Counted from the first letter of the stretch, positions 44,201-53,470 are shown. The stretch is 64,000 bases of DNA from Prevotella sp. (GCA_017469955.1 JAFUFJ010000015.1:32362-96361); one strand, 5' to 3'. Notes: a model not told the origin generated them from the sequence alone. Numbers and translations: made by a program.

Positions 44201-45650
44201 TACCCGTTCCGTCGACAGTTCTTGCATAGGAGCATCGAGAGACGGAGGGCGGATAGGGCAGTTCTACGAACGGGTTTCCATTGTAATCAGAGACATAAAG
44301 CGTACCGCCCTCTTCGTTCAACTTGAACCTTATCTGCCTGTCAGCAGTCTCTCCATAGGTACCATCGGCAGCATTATGATCGAAGAATAGCGTGACATAT
44401 CCATGAGGACCCACCACTCCATAGGTCCAAGGAATCATGTATTTCGTGGTGTTTGCGGGGTCGTCACTGAGATAGATGCCACCCAGATTGACGGTTTTGT
44501 CTGTGGTATTGTACAGCTCAAGCCATGCTCCATAGTTGAAAGAGTAGTCAATATACTGGTCAATGTTGGCCACTTGCAGTTCATTAGCCACCAAAGCTTC
44601 TGCGGGATTGATGTCATCATACTCGTCATACATGTTGGGGGTGATGGTCAATCCGCAATCAAAGAACTTACCACCGAAGTTTTGCTGCTGATAACAGGCA
44701 ATGACATTGGTTCCCTTTCGCAAGAAAGCTGACGGAACTTTGAAGTGGATGACGTTCTTTCCTACCGTCCAGTCTTCGGCAGAATCGATAAGATGCCCGT
44801 TGACATAGATGGCATAGGTGTCGTCGTGGAGTACGTCAAGCGTGTATCCCGAAGTAGTGTTCACCTCGTCAAGCGTAAAGGTCCGGCGGATCCAATAGTT
44901 GTTGTATTCGTTGCCTTCCCATATAGTCTGCACCTCAGGCATGAATCCTGCGTTGCCGATTGGCATCATTGTATCGTCCCACATGGAGTCGTCAAAGTCG
45001 GGAAGTGTCCATGACATGTCGGTTGTTGTGCCGCTAATCTGGGGATCACTGACACGGTTTCCGTCGACTTCATAGTAACATTGGTTGTAGAAAGATGTGC
45101 CCTGCCAGAGTTCTTTGTTGCCATAGGAACGGTCAATGAGCGATATGTTTGATATCACGACTGTGGTTCCTGCCTCATTTCCTCCCAGCAAGAGCCAGAG
45201 TTTCATGTCGGTAATGGTCTTTCCGAGTATGTCTTCTTCCACTACAGTGGCCGCATTTCCGCCGGCCAACGCTACTTCTTTTGTCAGGATTTCGACATTG
45301 TCGTCTTCGTTTTCTGCCAATATTACCGTAGCTTTTTCAAGGCTTCCCTGAGCGACTCTTATCTGGAAAGAGAGGCGATACCTGTGCCGATAGACGATAT
45401 TGATGGGCGTCTTAAACTGTACTTGCACACTTCCTGCATCGGAGGTTGCATGGGGAAGGGCTACAGAATAGGCATCGCCGGCGCTGGCTTTGCAGAGCTG
45501 TGGCCACGACAAGTCGAAGGTTCTTCCCGGATTGTAGAACGTCTTTCCCAGCCAAGGGGTGACATATCCCATGTCAAGTCCTTGCTGCGACTGCTGCGAA
45601 AAGGCAGTTGTTGCAACGAGCATCAGTAACAACAGGGCTGTTTTTCTCAT
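41298..45650 (-). CDS. Large secreted CotH/lamin-tail multidomain protein
   Basis: The 1450-residue protein starts at MRKTALLLLMLVATTAFSQQ (ATG 45650); the frame upstream of it overlaps the promoter. In order: signal peptide; a beta jelly-roll region with VLHDDTYAIYVNGHLIDS (about 200-340); a first lamin-tail domain (about 350-470, WLELYNTTDKTVNLGGIYLSDD); a chitobiase C-terminal-like domain (about 500-585, RYTTDGSTPTKES); a CotH kinase-like domain (about 590-930, GRIKDAIIQET... ILFDVDWGF); a second jelly-roll (about 1040-1200, DDGFVVYVNGVEA); a second lamin-tail domain (about 1230-1380, DWIELYNTTSQPIDISGMFISDD); and a tail ending GVNIVRTK...RKVVIR, like secretion-system sorting tails. CotH domains phosphorylate proteins in Bacillus; the substrate here is unknown. 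Confidence 0.85.
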   Translation of the reverse strand: MRKTALLLLMLVATTAFSQQSQQGLDMGYVTPWLGKTFYNPGRTFDLSWPQLCKASAGDAYSVALPHATSDAGSVQVQFKTPINIVYRHRYRLSFQIRVAQGSLEKATVILAENEDDNVEILTKEVALAGGNAATVVEEDILGKTITDMKLWLLLGGNEAGTTVVISNISLIDRSYGNKELWQGTSFYNQCYYEVDGNRVSDPQISGTTTDMSWTLPDFDDSMWDDTMMPIGNAGFMPEVQTIWEGNEYNNYWIRRTFTLDEVNTTSGYTLDVLHDDTYAIYVNGHLIDSAEDWTVGKNVIHFKVPSAFLRKGTNVIACYQQQNFGGKFFDCGLTITPNMYDEYDDINPAEALVANELQVANIDQYIDYSFNYGAWLELYNTTDKTVNLGGIYLSDDPANTTKYMIPWTYGVVGPHGYVTLFFDHNAADGTYGETADRQIRFKLNEEGGTLYVSDYNGNPFVELPYPPSVSRCSYARTVDGTGNWSYTGEPTPGASNNGSDFAEQRLEAPQVDVDSKLFTSSFKATVAIPAGVTLRYTTDGSTPTKESRVSETGVFDINQTSSLRLRFFAKGKLPSQVVTRSYIYRDKDYYLPVISITTDNENLYGDSIGVYCQGVNGVVGHGNNSVRNNLNMDWERPVNVEYITPGNEMVVNQEAEFTISGGWSRLYAPSSFKLKARNIYEGQKAFSYPFFATKPYNKYKELLVRNGGNDNDSQAHGRIKDAIIQETITTSGVYLDCQALQPTHVFFNGKYIGMLNLRDPANKFFGTANYGYDKDEMDAFEYSNGYFQKAGDNKAFREWVSLSAQASNDAVYQTLREKVDMDEFINYMAGITYIGSSDWICNNNNSKGFRSLPDGKFHMILFDVDWGFSNSQGLLTLMDSNANDLIRIFKNSLNSKEFKRQFVDSYCLMGGSVFTSERSKAIGDSLATLFSTALSFEGKQPWTSYNELVPRMTNTANQANRIQVLRNTMGLGKGLQANLRANIPEAQLLLNGLNIPLNKFDGTLFPPFTLEATAPSGYDFVGWKAAEIVTMSVISKGDEWSYYDGGSLDGVNWKTGNQVSWKTGATPIGYGKQDIATETVGNLPTYYFRTSFSLSKEPADDDEFELNFVADDGFVVYVNGVEATRYLMPDGEPSYSTFATTYASNNPDAGSVKLLTSLFRKGRNFIAVEVHNNKLASTDIYWNAELLHKSSSGEYVGTDRQLSVTESNDLQLVAMFKPVDDEYLSYATSPVVINEVSAANTIYVNDYQKKNDWIELYNTTSQPIDISGMFISDDANDPEKYQILADESAPGLSTVIPAHGYLLVWADRLDPLFQLHTNFKLANSDGECVMITAADGSWTDKLEYDMHTGEETVGRFPDGGKRVFKMTRPTIGARNQLTTYAEWLYGEDVNFDPSVLDGVDLPEASLPQAVETEYYMLDGMRVLSPVKGVNIVRTKLADGSVVTRKVVIR

Positions 45651-45758
45651 TTTTCCTGTGACTATTTTGTTAGTGTCTGTTCTTTGTTTTCCTGTTTCAG
45701 TCAGTCTGATTGAAGGTTGAAGGTACCACAAATGGCAATTTCTGTCTCTAAAACTTGG

Positions 45759-45790
45759 CAAAAGTATGAAATTAAATTCATATTTCCAAA
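45759..45790 (-). promoter_or_regulatory. Full -33/-7 promoter of the CotH gene
   Basis: On the minus strand TTTG (45787-45790), 20 bp, then TACTTTTG (45759-45766): both boxes fit consensus. The ATG at 45650 is 108 bp downstream, implying a long leader. Confidence 0.7.
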
Positions 45791-45817
45791 CTTTTCACAG
45801 AAAAGTGTTCTGCTACG

Positions 45818-46984
45818 CTATTCAGGCCATTTTTCGGTCTTCGGGTCACTCCAGTCCGCGAATTCCAGCCAAGGTTCCACCCATTCCAGCCTTGCATATT
45901 CCCGTTCGGGGTCAGCATTTTCATCGTCTCCGTCAGGTTTTGAGACGGTCAATCCCATGAGACGTATGGGGCGACGCCTATAGTCGACGTCTTTGAGGAG
46001 CATCTTTGCAAGGGGCAGTATCTGGTCTTTCGACTGAAGAAGGTAGTCTACGGTGTGGCTACGGGTGATCTGAGTGAAGTCGTGGAACTTCACTTTCAGG
46101 GTTAAGGTGTGCCCTTGGAAGTTGGCTTTCTCGAGTCTTCCCAGCAATTCGAGCACCACATGATAGAGTTCGATGATTACCTTTGAGTGTGCAGAGAGGT
46201 CTTTCTCGAACGTTCGCTCGCAGCCTACTGACTTTCTGACGTAGTCGGTGACGACGGGACGGTTGTCGATTCCGCGCGAGAAGTCATAGAACATCCGGCC
46301 GGCCTTGCCGAACTTCTCGGTGAGAAACTGCAGGGAATACTGCCTGAGCTGAAGACCGTTGTGGATGCCCATCTGATGCATTCTGCTTGCAGTCTTGCGC
46401 CCGACAAGCCAGAACTGCTCTATCTTCATGCGGGCAATGAAGTCGAGAGCGCGGTCGGGATGTATGGTACACAGCCCGTCGGGCTTGCGGTAGTCGGAAG
46501 CCACCTTGGCCAGAAACTTGCAATAGCTTACTCCTGCCGAGGCTGTGAGGGAAGTTTCCTGCCAGATGCGCCGCTTGATTTCCCTGGCGATGTCTACGGC
46601 CAGCCCCTCTGAAGTCTGCGGATTCAGCACCGAATAGGTCTTCGGACGTGTCACGTCGAGGAAGGCTTCGTCGAGTGAGAGGGGCTCGATGACGTCGGTA
46701 TAGTCGAGGAAGATGTCGCGAATCTGGCGCGACACCTCTTTATATTTGTCGAAATGGCTCGGCACGATGACCAGCTCTGGACAGAGGCGTTTGGCCACCA
46801 TCATGCTCTGAGCCGAGTGGACTCCGAACTTGCGGGCTTCGTAACTTGCCGTCGAAACCACACCCCGCTCGCCGTCATAGCCAACGGCTACGGGGCGTCC
46901 GCGCAGTTCAGGACGGTCTCTTTGCTCAACAGCGGCAAAGAATTGGTCCATGTCTACATGTATGATTTTTCGTTCGGCCTGCAT
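45818..46984 (-). CDS. dinB: DNA polymerase IV (Y-family)
   Basis: The 388-residue translesion polymerase has the catalytic motif IIHVDMDQFFAAVEQRDRPELRG at the start, the second metal site SLDEAFLDVT (about 103-112), the helix-hairpin-helix thumb region (FWLVGRKTASRMHQMGI) and a little-finger domain. The C-terminus (RLMGLTVSKPDGDDENADPE...) keeps no clear beta-clamp peptide. Length and domain order are normal. A -7 box lies upstream. It transcribes divergently from the AraC gene. Confidence 0.96.
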   Translation of the reverse strand: MQAERKIIHVDMDQFFAAVEQRDRPELRGRPVAVGYDGERGVVSTASYEARKFGVHSAQSMMVAKRLCPELVIVPSHFDKYKEVSRQIRDIFLDYTDVIEPLSLDEAFLDVTRPKTYSVLNPQTSEGLAVDIAREIKRRIWQETSLTASAGVSYCKFLAKVASDYRKPDGLCTIHPDRALDFIARMKIEQFWLVGRKTASRMHQMGIHNGLQLRQYSLQFLTEKFGKAGRMFYDFSRGIDNRPVVTDYVRKSVGCERTFEKDLSAHSKVIIELYHVVLELLGRLEKANFQGHTLTLKVKFHDFTQITRSHTVDYLLQSKDQILPLAKMLLKDVDYRRRPIRLMGLTVSKPDGDDENADPEREYARLEWVEPWLEFADWSDPKTEKWPE

Positions 46985-47061
46985 GAGATGTCAATGACTG
47001 TGTGTCGCAAACTGGTCTCGTCAGCGCGTAATGGCTGGGCGCGACGGCCGGCCTGTGACTG

Positions 47062-47069
47062 CAAAGATA
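47062..47069 (-). promoter_or_regulatory. -7 box upstream of dinB
   Basis: CAAAGATA on the plus strand (TATCTTTG on minus), 77 bp before the dinB ATG. The 309-bp gap 46985-47293 between dinB and the AraC gene shows only this and the AraC box. Confidence 0.5.
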
Positions 47070-47265
47070 GCAATAATTCGCAAGAAACACGCCCCTTGCC
47101 GGCACAAAAAACGGCCTTGCAGGGCAATAATACGTTCTACTTCCCCATGCCGAAAAGGCCGCAAAAGTCTGCGAACCGACATGGAAAAGTAGGAATTTTT
47201 GTTCAAAATTTCGTTTTTACTAAAGAAAAAGACTGAAAAAAGGCGTCCATTAAGTTTGAAAATGC

Positions 47266-47273
47266 TATTTTTG
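47266..47273 (+). promoter_or_regulatory. -7 box upstream of the AraC-family gene
   Basis: TATTTTTG fits TAnnTTTG, 20 bp before the ATG. No -33 TTTG at the usual spacing. Confidence 0.45.
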
Positions 47274-47293
47274 CAGGAAAAACAAATCTACAC

Positions 47294-48244
47294 ATGAAGA
47301 AGCAGAAAAGAATATTCGAGGTGGTCATGTCTATGTTGCCAAGCACGGGAAATCAGCTTATCTACAAAGACTTGCTGTACCTGAACGACAACTTCCAGTC
47401 TGACTATGGTGCTCCGAATGCCCCCAAAGGCTATCAGGACGTGCCCGTGAAGCTGATGTTTACGATGGTGGTTTTCTGCATAAAAGGGCGCCTGCAGGTG
47501 AGGCTGAACCTGAAGGAATACGCCGTCGGTGCCAACGATCTGCTGGTCATCACGCCGGGAACCATCCTTGACAAGATGGAGGCCGCCGAGGGAACGCAGA
47601 CAGGAGTGATTGCCGCGGCCTACAGCGACTTCCACAAGATGCCCAACAACAGCCTCGACTTGCAGCTGCGACAGGAAATACTGACCCAGCCAAACGTAGT
47701 CCACCTCAGCGACAGGCACATGGACAGGTTTGTCGAATGCTACCACATGCTGCGCGACACCATCAGCGACACCACCATGACCTACCACGAAGAAGCCCTC
47801 AACGGCTACATGCAGGTGATGGAAGCCTACTGGGTGAACGAGCTGATGGCTAACCGACGTGAGGCACCAACCAAACGAATCACGCGCAACGAGGAAATCT
47901 TCTACCGCTTTCTTTCCGACGTACAGCGCCACTATTTCGAGCAGCGAACCGTGGCCTTCTATGCCGACAAAGCCTGTCTTTCGCCAAAATACCTGGGCCA
48001 AGTGGTCACCAAAGTGAGCGGAAGACACCCCCTTGACTGGATACGCGACTACATCATCCTCGACGCCAAAGCCATGATCCTGAGCAACGAATACTCCATC
48101 TTACAGATAAGCGAGGCACTGGGATTCCCCAACTCGTCGTTCTTCGGCAAGTATTTCAAGGAGGCAGTAGGCTGTTCGCCGGGCCAGTTCAGAAACAAGA
48201 AGTTCAGCCTTAAAGACAACGGCAAGAACACATCAGAATCATAA
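47294..48244 (+). CDS. AraC-family transcriptional regulator
   Basis: The 316-residue regulator has an N-terminal effector-like domain (about 1-180) with KLMFTMVVFCIKGRLQVRLNLKEYAVGANDLLVITPGTIL, which looks like a small beta-barrel sensor. The C-terminal double helix-turn-helix (about 205-305) has LSPKYLGQVVTKVSGRHPLDWIRDYIILDAKAMI and the AraC signature ISEALGFPNSSFFGKYFKEAVGCSPGQFR. Its target is not evident: neither dinB nor purB is an obvious partner. The sensed ligand is unknown. Confidence 0.92.
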   Translation: MKKQKRIFEVVMSMLPSTGNQLIYKDLLYLNDNFQSDYGAPNAPKGYQDVPVKLMFTMVVFCIKGRLQVRLNLKEYAVGANDLLVITPGTILDKMEAAEGTQTGVIAAAYSDFHKMPNNSLDLQLRQEILTQPNVVHLSDRHMDRFVECYHMLRDTISDTTMTYHEEALNGYMQVMEAYWVNELMANRREAPTKRITRNEEIFYRFLSDVQRHYFEQRTVAFYADKACLSPKYLGQVVTKVSGRHPLDWIRDYIILDAKAMILSNEYSILQISEALGFPNSSFFGKYFKEAVGCSPGQFRNKKFSLKDNGKNTSES

Positions 48245-48261
48245 GGAAAACAAGACACGTC

Positions 48262-48368
48262 GAGAAAGCTATCCTTTCAGCCCGAGAAGTCTGCCCATTC
48301 TCATCAAGAAAGCTAAGCTTTCTCGGCCAGAACCCTGCCCTTTCTCACCCTGAAACCTAAGCTTTCTC
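48262..48368. repeat. Family A 107-bp modular repeat, copy 5
   Basis: The spacing is exact again: GAGAA at 1 and 23, AAGAA at 45 (one change), TTCTC ending at 63, 85 and 107. The arms have lost most mutual complementarity beyond the pentamers and the following AGCT, so the spacing is kept without a long stem. It starts 17 bp after the AraC stop and fills much of the 264-bp gap to purB. Confidence 0.9.
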
Positions 48369-48453
48369 AAACAGAAAGGCCTCCACTCACGCCGAGAACC
48401 CTTGAAAAAGCCCCCGGCACCCCGCATTTTTAAGAAACTTTACCGCATTTTCT

Positions 48454-48485
48454 ATTGTCCGTACAACAGAAAATTCGTACCTTTG
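48454..48485 (+). promoter_or_regulatory. -33/-7 promoter of purB
   Basis: ATTG (48454-48457, near TTTG), 20 bp, then TACCTTTG (48478-48485), 23 bp before the purB ATG. Confidence 0.65.
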
Positions 48486-48508
48486 CAGGCGGATAATACG
48501 TATTAAAT

Positions 48509-49855
48509 ATGAAGCTTGACCAACTCACTGCTATATCACCTGTCGACGGGCGATATAGGGCGAAGACAGAACAACTGGCAGACTACTTCTCCGAGTATGC
48601 ACTGATGAAATACCGCGTAAGGGTGGAAATAGAGTATTTCATATCCCTTTGCGAAATGCCATTGCCACAACTCTCACACATAGACAGCAGCCTCTACGAG
48701 CCGTTGCGCGACATCTACCGCCAGTTTTCAGAAGCCGACGCACAAAGAATCAAGGACATCGAAATGGTGACCAACCACGATGTAAAAGCCGTGGAATACT
48801 TCATCAAGGAGCGAATCGACACCATCGGCAACCTTGCCGAGAGCAAAGAATTCATACACTTCGGGCTCACTTCGCAGGACATCAACAACACATCTGTGCC
48901 GCTTTCCATCAAAGAAGCCCTCGAAGACACCCTCTATCCTGCCATAGAAGAACTCATCGAACAGCTCAACGACTACTCGGAGCAGTGGAAGAACGTGCCC
49001 ATGCTCGCCAAGACACACGGCCAGCCAGCATCACCCACACGGCTCGGAAAAGAAATAAAGGTATACGTCTACCGACTCGAAGAACAGCTGCGCGCCCTCA
49101 AAGACACACCCGTCACCGCAAAATTCGGCGGAGCAACCGGCAACTACAATGCCCATCACGTAGCCTATCCGCAATACGACTGGCGCGAATTCGGCGACAA
49201 CTTCGTCAGCCAAAAGCTCGGACTCGAACGCGAACAATACACCACGCAGATCTCAAACTACGACTGGATGGGGGCAGTATACGACGCCATGCGCCGCATC
49301 AACACCATCATCATCGACCTCGACCGCGACTTCTGGATGTACATATCCATGGAATATTTCAAGCAGAAAATCAAGGCAGGTGAAGTAGGATCGAGCGCCA
49401 TGCCCCACAAAGTCAATCCCATTGACTTCGAAAACTCAGAAGGAAACCTCGGAATAGCCAACGCCATCCTGCAGTTCCTCGCACAGAAACTGCCCGTCAG
49501 CAGGCTCCAACGAGACCTTACCGACTCGACCGTGCTGCGCAACGTAGGCGTGCCCTTCGGACATACACTCATCGCCGTGCAGAGCACACTCAAGGGACTT
49601 CGCAAGCTCATCCTCAACGAAGACAAGCTGCAAGACGACCTCAACCAGACATGGGCAGTAGTGGCTGAAGCCATACAAACCATCCTGAGAAGAGAAGGAT
49701 ACCCCAATCCCTACGAAGCCCTCAAAAGCCTTACACGCACCAACCAGCAGATAACAGAACAAAGCATACACGACTTCATACAGACACTCAACATCAGCGA
49801 AGACGTGAAAAACGAGCTAATGAACATTACACCGGCCAACTACACCGGCATGTAA
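48509..49855 (+). CDS. purB: Adenylosuccinate lyase
   Basis: The 448-residue lyase acts twice in purine synthesis, releasing fumarate from SAICAR and from adenylosuccinate. The fumarase/aspartase signature SSAMPHKVNPIDFENSEGN lies at about 293-311. KTHGQPASPTRLGKE (about 169-183) and the start SPVDGRYRAKTEQLADYFSEYALMKYRVRVE are typical of the long E. coli-type PurB. It is the first gene of a plus-strand run with the pseudouridine synthase and asnS. Confidence 0.97.
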   Translation: MKLDQLTAISPVDGRYRAKTEQLADYFSEYALMKYRVRVEIEYFISLCEMPLPQLSHIDSSLYEPLRDIYRQFSEADAQRIKDIEMVTNHDVKAVEYFIKERIDTIGNLAESKEFIHFGLTSQDINNTSVPLSIKEALEDTLYPAIEELIEQLNDYSEQWKNVPMLAKTHGQPASPTRLGKEIKVYVYRLEEQLRALKDTPVTAKFGGATGNYNAHHVAYPQYDWREFGDNFVSQKLGLEREQYTTQISNYDWMGAVYDAMRRINTIIIDLDRDFWMYISMEYFKQKIKAGEVGSSAMPHKVNPIDFENSEGNLGIANAILQFLAQKLPVSRLQRDLTDSTVLRNVGVPFGHTLIAVQSTLKGLRKLILNEDKLQDDLNQTWAVVAEAIQTILRREGYPNPYEALKSLTRTNQQITEQSIHDFIQTLNISEDVKNELMNITPANYTGM

Positions 49856-49943
49856 CACAGCTAACGACAAAACACAACATCCTATCAGTAAAAACAACTA
49901 TCAACAAAGCCGTGAGGCAAAACGAAACAAAAACAGAACAGCT

Positions 49944-51434
49944 ATGGAGTACGAAGTAGACAACAACAAGCAGGAACAGGCTGCACAGCAGCAAGAGACT
50001 AACCGAGAAGAAGGTTTCAACACACAATCAGGAAACTATCAGAAAGACTATCGCAACGAAGGACGGACACAACGCCCGCGAATCCACACCCAAAGAGCCT
50101 ACAGTAGCGAGCACGGAAGAACCGAAGAAGGCGGATTCCGGCCCGAAGGATTCGGAGCCGGACTACAATCCACAGGCACACAGCAACGCCCCAACTACCG
50201 CCCACGCTTCAATTCCAACCCGAACAGCTACCAACAAAGACCCGCACGCTACGGACAAATCGACAGTCAGCAGCAGGGATACCAGCCGAGACCGCAAGGA
50301 TTCCGGCCCAGATACAACCAGGCAGACGGTGAGCAACAAGGCTATCAGCCACGTCCAAGATACAACAACTATGACAACGGAGAGCAGGGTTATCAGCCAC
50401 GTCCACGCTTCAACAGCAACACAAAGCAAGGCTACCAGCCACGCTACCAGAACACCTACCAGCCACGTCCGCGCTTCAACAGCAACGGAGAAGAAGGATA
50501 TCAGCCCCACTATCAGGGCGGATATCAGCCACGGCAGTCGAGATATAACAGTCAGGAAGGACCGCAAGGATACCAGCCAAGAGGAGCCTACCAGCCCAGA
50601 CCAAGGACAAACGGCATGGGCTACGCCGGCAAATCACGCCAGCAAGGCTACGACCCAAACGCCAAATACAATTTGAAGAAGCGCATCGAATATAAGGAAG
50701 AAAACATCGATCCGAACGAGCCGATCCGCTTGAACAAGTTCCTTGCCAACGCCGGAGTTTGCTCTCGTAGGGAAGCCGACGAATATATCTTGGCAGGAAA
50801 CGTCACCGTCAACGGCGAGGTTGTTAAGGAACTCGGCACAAAAATACAGCGATCTGACAGCGTGATGTTCCACGAAAGACCCGTATCTTTGGAAAAGAAA
50901 GTCTACGTATTGCTTAACAAACCCAAGGACTATGTCACCACAAGCGACGACCCGCAGCAACGGAAGACCGTCATGGACCTGGTGAAAGACGTATGCCCCG
51001 AGCGCATCTATCCCGTAGGAAGGCTCGACAGGAACACCACCGGCGTGCTGCTTCTCACCAACGACGGCGACCTGGCTTCGAAGCTTACCCATCCGAAGTT
51101 CTTGAAAAAGAAGGTCTATCACGTCTTCCTCGACAAGAATATCAGTGCACATGACATGCAACAGATAGCCGAAGGTATCGAGTTGGAAGACGGAGAAGTG
51201 CATGCCGACTCGATTGAATATCCCGACGAGAAGGACAAGAGCCAGGTGGGCATTGAGATTCACTCAGGCAAAAACCGCATCGTACGCCGTATCTTTGAGC
51301 ACATGGGCTATCGTGTAGTCAAGCTCGACAGGGTACAGTTTGCAGGCCTGACCAAGAAGAATCTCCGTCGGGGAGACTGGCGTTTCCTCACCCAAAAAGA
51401 AGTAGAAATACTCCGTATGGGAGCGTTTGAATAA
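49944..51434 (+). CDS. RluB/RsuA-family pseudouridine synthase with long YQPR-repeat N-terminus
   Basis: The 496-residue enzyme isomerises uridine to pseudouridine in rRNA. Residues about 1-240 are a low-complexity extension rich in Gln, Arg, Tyr, Pro and Gly, with nine YQP(R/H) repeats. A normal enzyme follows: S4 RNA-binding domain (about 258-305, [22 protein letters not shown]) and catalytic domain with the Asp-containing motif [21 protein letters not shown] and RQ-like [20 protein letters not shown]. The core equals about 240 residues, the usual family length. The basic, disordered extension probably binds RNA (inference). It lies 88 bp after purB and 19 bp before asnS. Confidence 0.92.
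   Translation: MEYEVDNNKQEQAAQQQETNREEGFNTQSGNYQKDYRNEGRTQRPRIHTQRAYSSEHGRTEEGGFRPEGFGAGLQSTGTQQRPNYRPRFNSNPNSYQQRPARYGQIDSQQQGYQPRPQGFRPRYNQADGEQQGYQPRPRYNNYDNGEQGYQPRPRFNSNTKQGYQPRYQNTYQPRPRFNSNGEEGYQPHYQGGYQPRQSRYNSQEGPQGYQPRGAYQPRPRTNGMGYAGKSRQQGYDPNAKYNLKKRIEYKEENIDPNEPIRLNKFLANAGVCSRREADEYILAGNVTVNGEVVKELGTKIQRSDSVMFHERPVSLEKKVYVLLNKPKDYVTTSDDPQQRKTVMDLVKDVCPERIYPVGRLDRNTTGVLLLTNDGDLASKLTHPKFLKKKVYHVFLDKNISAHDMQQIAEGIELEDGEVHADSIEYPDEKDKSQVGIEIHSGKNRIVRRIFEHMGYRVVKLDRVQFAGLTKKNLRRGDWRFLTQKEVEILRMGAFE
50278..50603 (+). repeat. Degenerate coding repeat encoding YQPR units
   Basis: Nine copies of TACCAGCC(A/G)-type codons for Tyr-Gln-Pro-Arg (once His) occur with irregular spacing of 7-17 residues, often within GYQPRPR(F/Y)N. 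The DNA differs between copies, so the array is old rather than freshly expanded, although short identical stretches remain. Confidence 0.8.
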
Positions 51435-51453
51435 AGAAAAAAGACTGATAATT

Positions 51454-52848
51454 ATGAAAAGAACGAAGATTGTCGACGCACTGCAGTGCACCGACTATGG
51501 CAAAGAGATAAACGTCAAGGGATGGGTTCGTACCCATCGCAGCAGTAAGGCAGTAGACTTCATCGCCCTGAACGACGGCTCTACGATCAAGAACATTCAA
51601 GTGGTCGTCGACCCAACCAAGTTCGATGCAGAGATGCTGAAGCAGATAACAACCGGAGCATGCATATCAGCCTCGGGCACACTCGTCGAGAGTCAAGGAG
51701 CCGGACAGGCATCAGAGATACAGTGCTCGGATATAGAAATCTACGGATTGTGTGGCAATGATTATCCTATGCAGAAAAAAGGACAGTCGTTTGAGTATAT
51801 GCGTCAGTATGCCCACCTGCGCCTTCGTACCAATACTTTCGGAGCAGTCATGCGCATACGCCACAACATGGCGATGGCCATCCACACCTATTTCCACGAG
51901 CACGGATTCTTCTACTTCCACTCACCGCTCATCACTGGCAGCGACTGTGAGGGCGCAGGACAGATGTTCCAGGTAACAACCAAGAACCTGTATGACCTGA
52001 AGAAGGACGAGCAGGGAAAGATTATCTACGACGACGACTTCTTCGGGAAGACCACGTCGCTCACCGTCTCGGGACAGCTCGAGGGCGAACTCGGGGCAAC
52101 AGCACTCGGAGCCATCTACACCTTCGGCCCCACATTCCGCGCCGAAAACTCAAACACTCCGCGCCATTTGGCCGAATTCTGGATGATAGAGCCCGAAGTT
52201 GCCTTCATCGACCTGAACGACTTGATGGACCTTGAGGAAGACTTCATCAAGTATTGCGTACGCTGGGCGCTCGACAACTGCAAGGACGACCTCGAATTCC
52301 TCAACAAGATGATCGACAAGACACTCATCGAACGCCTGCAGGGAGTCATCAGCGAAGACTTCGTAAGGCTGCCATACACCAAGGGAATCGAAATCCTCGA
52401 AGACGCCGTCAGGCAGGGACGCAAGTTCGAATTCCCCGTATCATGGGGAATGGACCTTGCCAGCGAGCACGAGCGCTACCTCGTAGAAGAGTATTTCAAG
52501 AAGCCAGTCATCATGACCGACTATCCGAAAGACATCAAGGCCTTCTACATGAAAATCAACGAAGACAACCGAACCGTGCAGGGAACCGACGTACTCTTCC
52601 CGCAGATCGGTGAGATAATAGGCGGATCAGTACGCGAAGAAAACTACGACAAACTCATGGGAGAAATCGAACGTCGGCAGATTCCAATGAAAGACATGTG
52701 GTGGTATCTCGACACCCGCAAATACGGATCGTGCCCACACGGAGGCTTCGGGCTCGGCTTCGAGCGGCTCATTCTCTTCGTCACAGGCATGCAAAACATC
52801 CGCGACGTCATCCCATTCCCGCGCACACCGAAGAACGCAGAGTTCTAA
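51454..52848 (+). CDS. asnS: Asparaginyl-tRNA synthetase
   Basis: The 464-residue class II enzyme charges tRNA-Asn. The start [19 protein letters not shown] (ATG 51454) is preferred to the in-frame ATG at 51427, which overlaps the upstream gene's end. The anticodon-binding OB-fold has [23 protein letters not shown]. Class II motifs are [27 protein letters not shown] (motif 2) and [29 protein letters not shown] (motif 3). A direct asnS supports tRNA-Asn charging without transamidation. It is followed by a hairpin. Confidence 0.97.
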   Translation: MKRTKIVDALQCTDYGKEINVKGWVRTHRSSKAVDFIALNDGSTIKNIQVVVDPTKFDAEMLKQITTGACISASGTLVESQGAGQASEIQCSDIEIYGLCGNDYPMQKKGQSFEYMRQYAHLRLRTNTFGAVMRIRHNMAMAIHTYFHEHGFFYFHSPLITGSDCEGAGQMFQVTTKNLYDLKKDEQGKIIYDDDFFGKTTSLTVSGQLEGELGATALGAIYTFGPTFRAENSNTPRHLAEFWMIEPEVAFIDLNDLMDLEEDFIKYCVRWALDNCKDDLEFLNKMIDKTLIERLQGVISEDFVRLPYTKGIEILEDAVRQGRKFEFPVSWGMDLASEHERYLVEEYFKKPVIMTDYPKDIKAFYMKINEDNRTVQGTDVLFPQIGEIIGGSVREENYDKLMGEIERRQIPMKDMWWYLDTRKYGSCPHGGFGLGFERLILFVTGMQNIRDVIPFPRTPKNAEF

Positions 52849-52880
52849 ACATACGACAACAACATATCTCGTATACCACC

Positions 52881-52921
52881 AAGGGCGGAGCAACTCGCAG
52901 ACAATGCGGAGCTCCGCCCTT
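52881..52921 (+). terminator. Hairpin terminator after asnS
   Basis: Stem AAGGGCGGAG (52881-52890) with CTCCGCCCTT (52912-52921), a 21-base loop and a weak T-run. It lies 33 bp after the asnS stop. The 622-bp gap 52849-53470 holds this hairpin, array B3 and the ompA terminator; short open frames there have no support as genes. Confidence 0.6.
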
Positions 52922-53087
52922 GTCATTCACCGCCATCACATGCTGGAAAACCAAAAAGAAAGCTCTCCCCATCCCATCATCTTCCACCCCGTTCTTCACC
53001 AAAGCAGACAACCTTCTCCCCATAAAACCGCAACACACACGCCCCCATTCCCAACCTTCTTCCAACAGCAGCCCGACAGACCTGTCC

Positions 53088-53216
53088 AATACATCTTCAT
53101 GGTACGACCCATACACCTGTATGGTATGGTTCATACACCTACTTGGTACGGTTCATACTCCTACTTGGTATAGTTCATACACCTAAGATGTACGGCCATG
53201 AATGCTATCCTTTCTC
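53088..53216 (-). repeat. Family B 22-bp array B3, longest, with GAGAA header
   Basis: Read on the minus strand: GAGAA starting at 53216, 18 bp, GTAC at 53193, then GTATG at 53180, 53158, 53136 and 53114, and GTATT at 53092, all 22 bp apart. GAGAA-to-GTAC (23 bp) and GTAC-to-GTATG (13 bp) distances equal those of B1 and B2. It reads in the direction of ompA, which ends 255 bp before it. Confidence 0.9.
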
Positions 53217-53422
53217 AGTCACACAGCCCAGACCTCTCAGCCTGTCTCACCACAAGCCTCCTCCAAAAATCTTAGTCCGCCTCCTTCAAAGCCCTTACAA
53301 CTCAAGCACAAAGGCATCACTCCATCACACTCTATATCAAGAAAAAGAGAAAACAAGAACTTGATTCCCAACGAGACACGATCCCATTCAGCCCTTCCCA
53401 TACGGGGAAAGACACAAAAGAA

Positions 53423-53449
53423 AAAGGCGCTCCGTGCAGGAACGCCTTT
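53423..53449 (-). terminator. Terminator after ompA
   Basis: On the minus strand, AAAGGCG (53443-53449) pairs with CGCCTTT (53423-53429), helped by TCC/GGA inside, followed by TTTCTTTTG. It starts 21 bp after the ompA stop. Confidence 0.75.
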
Positions 53450-53470
53450 GTTTTATCGCTTACTAAGAGA

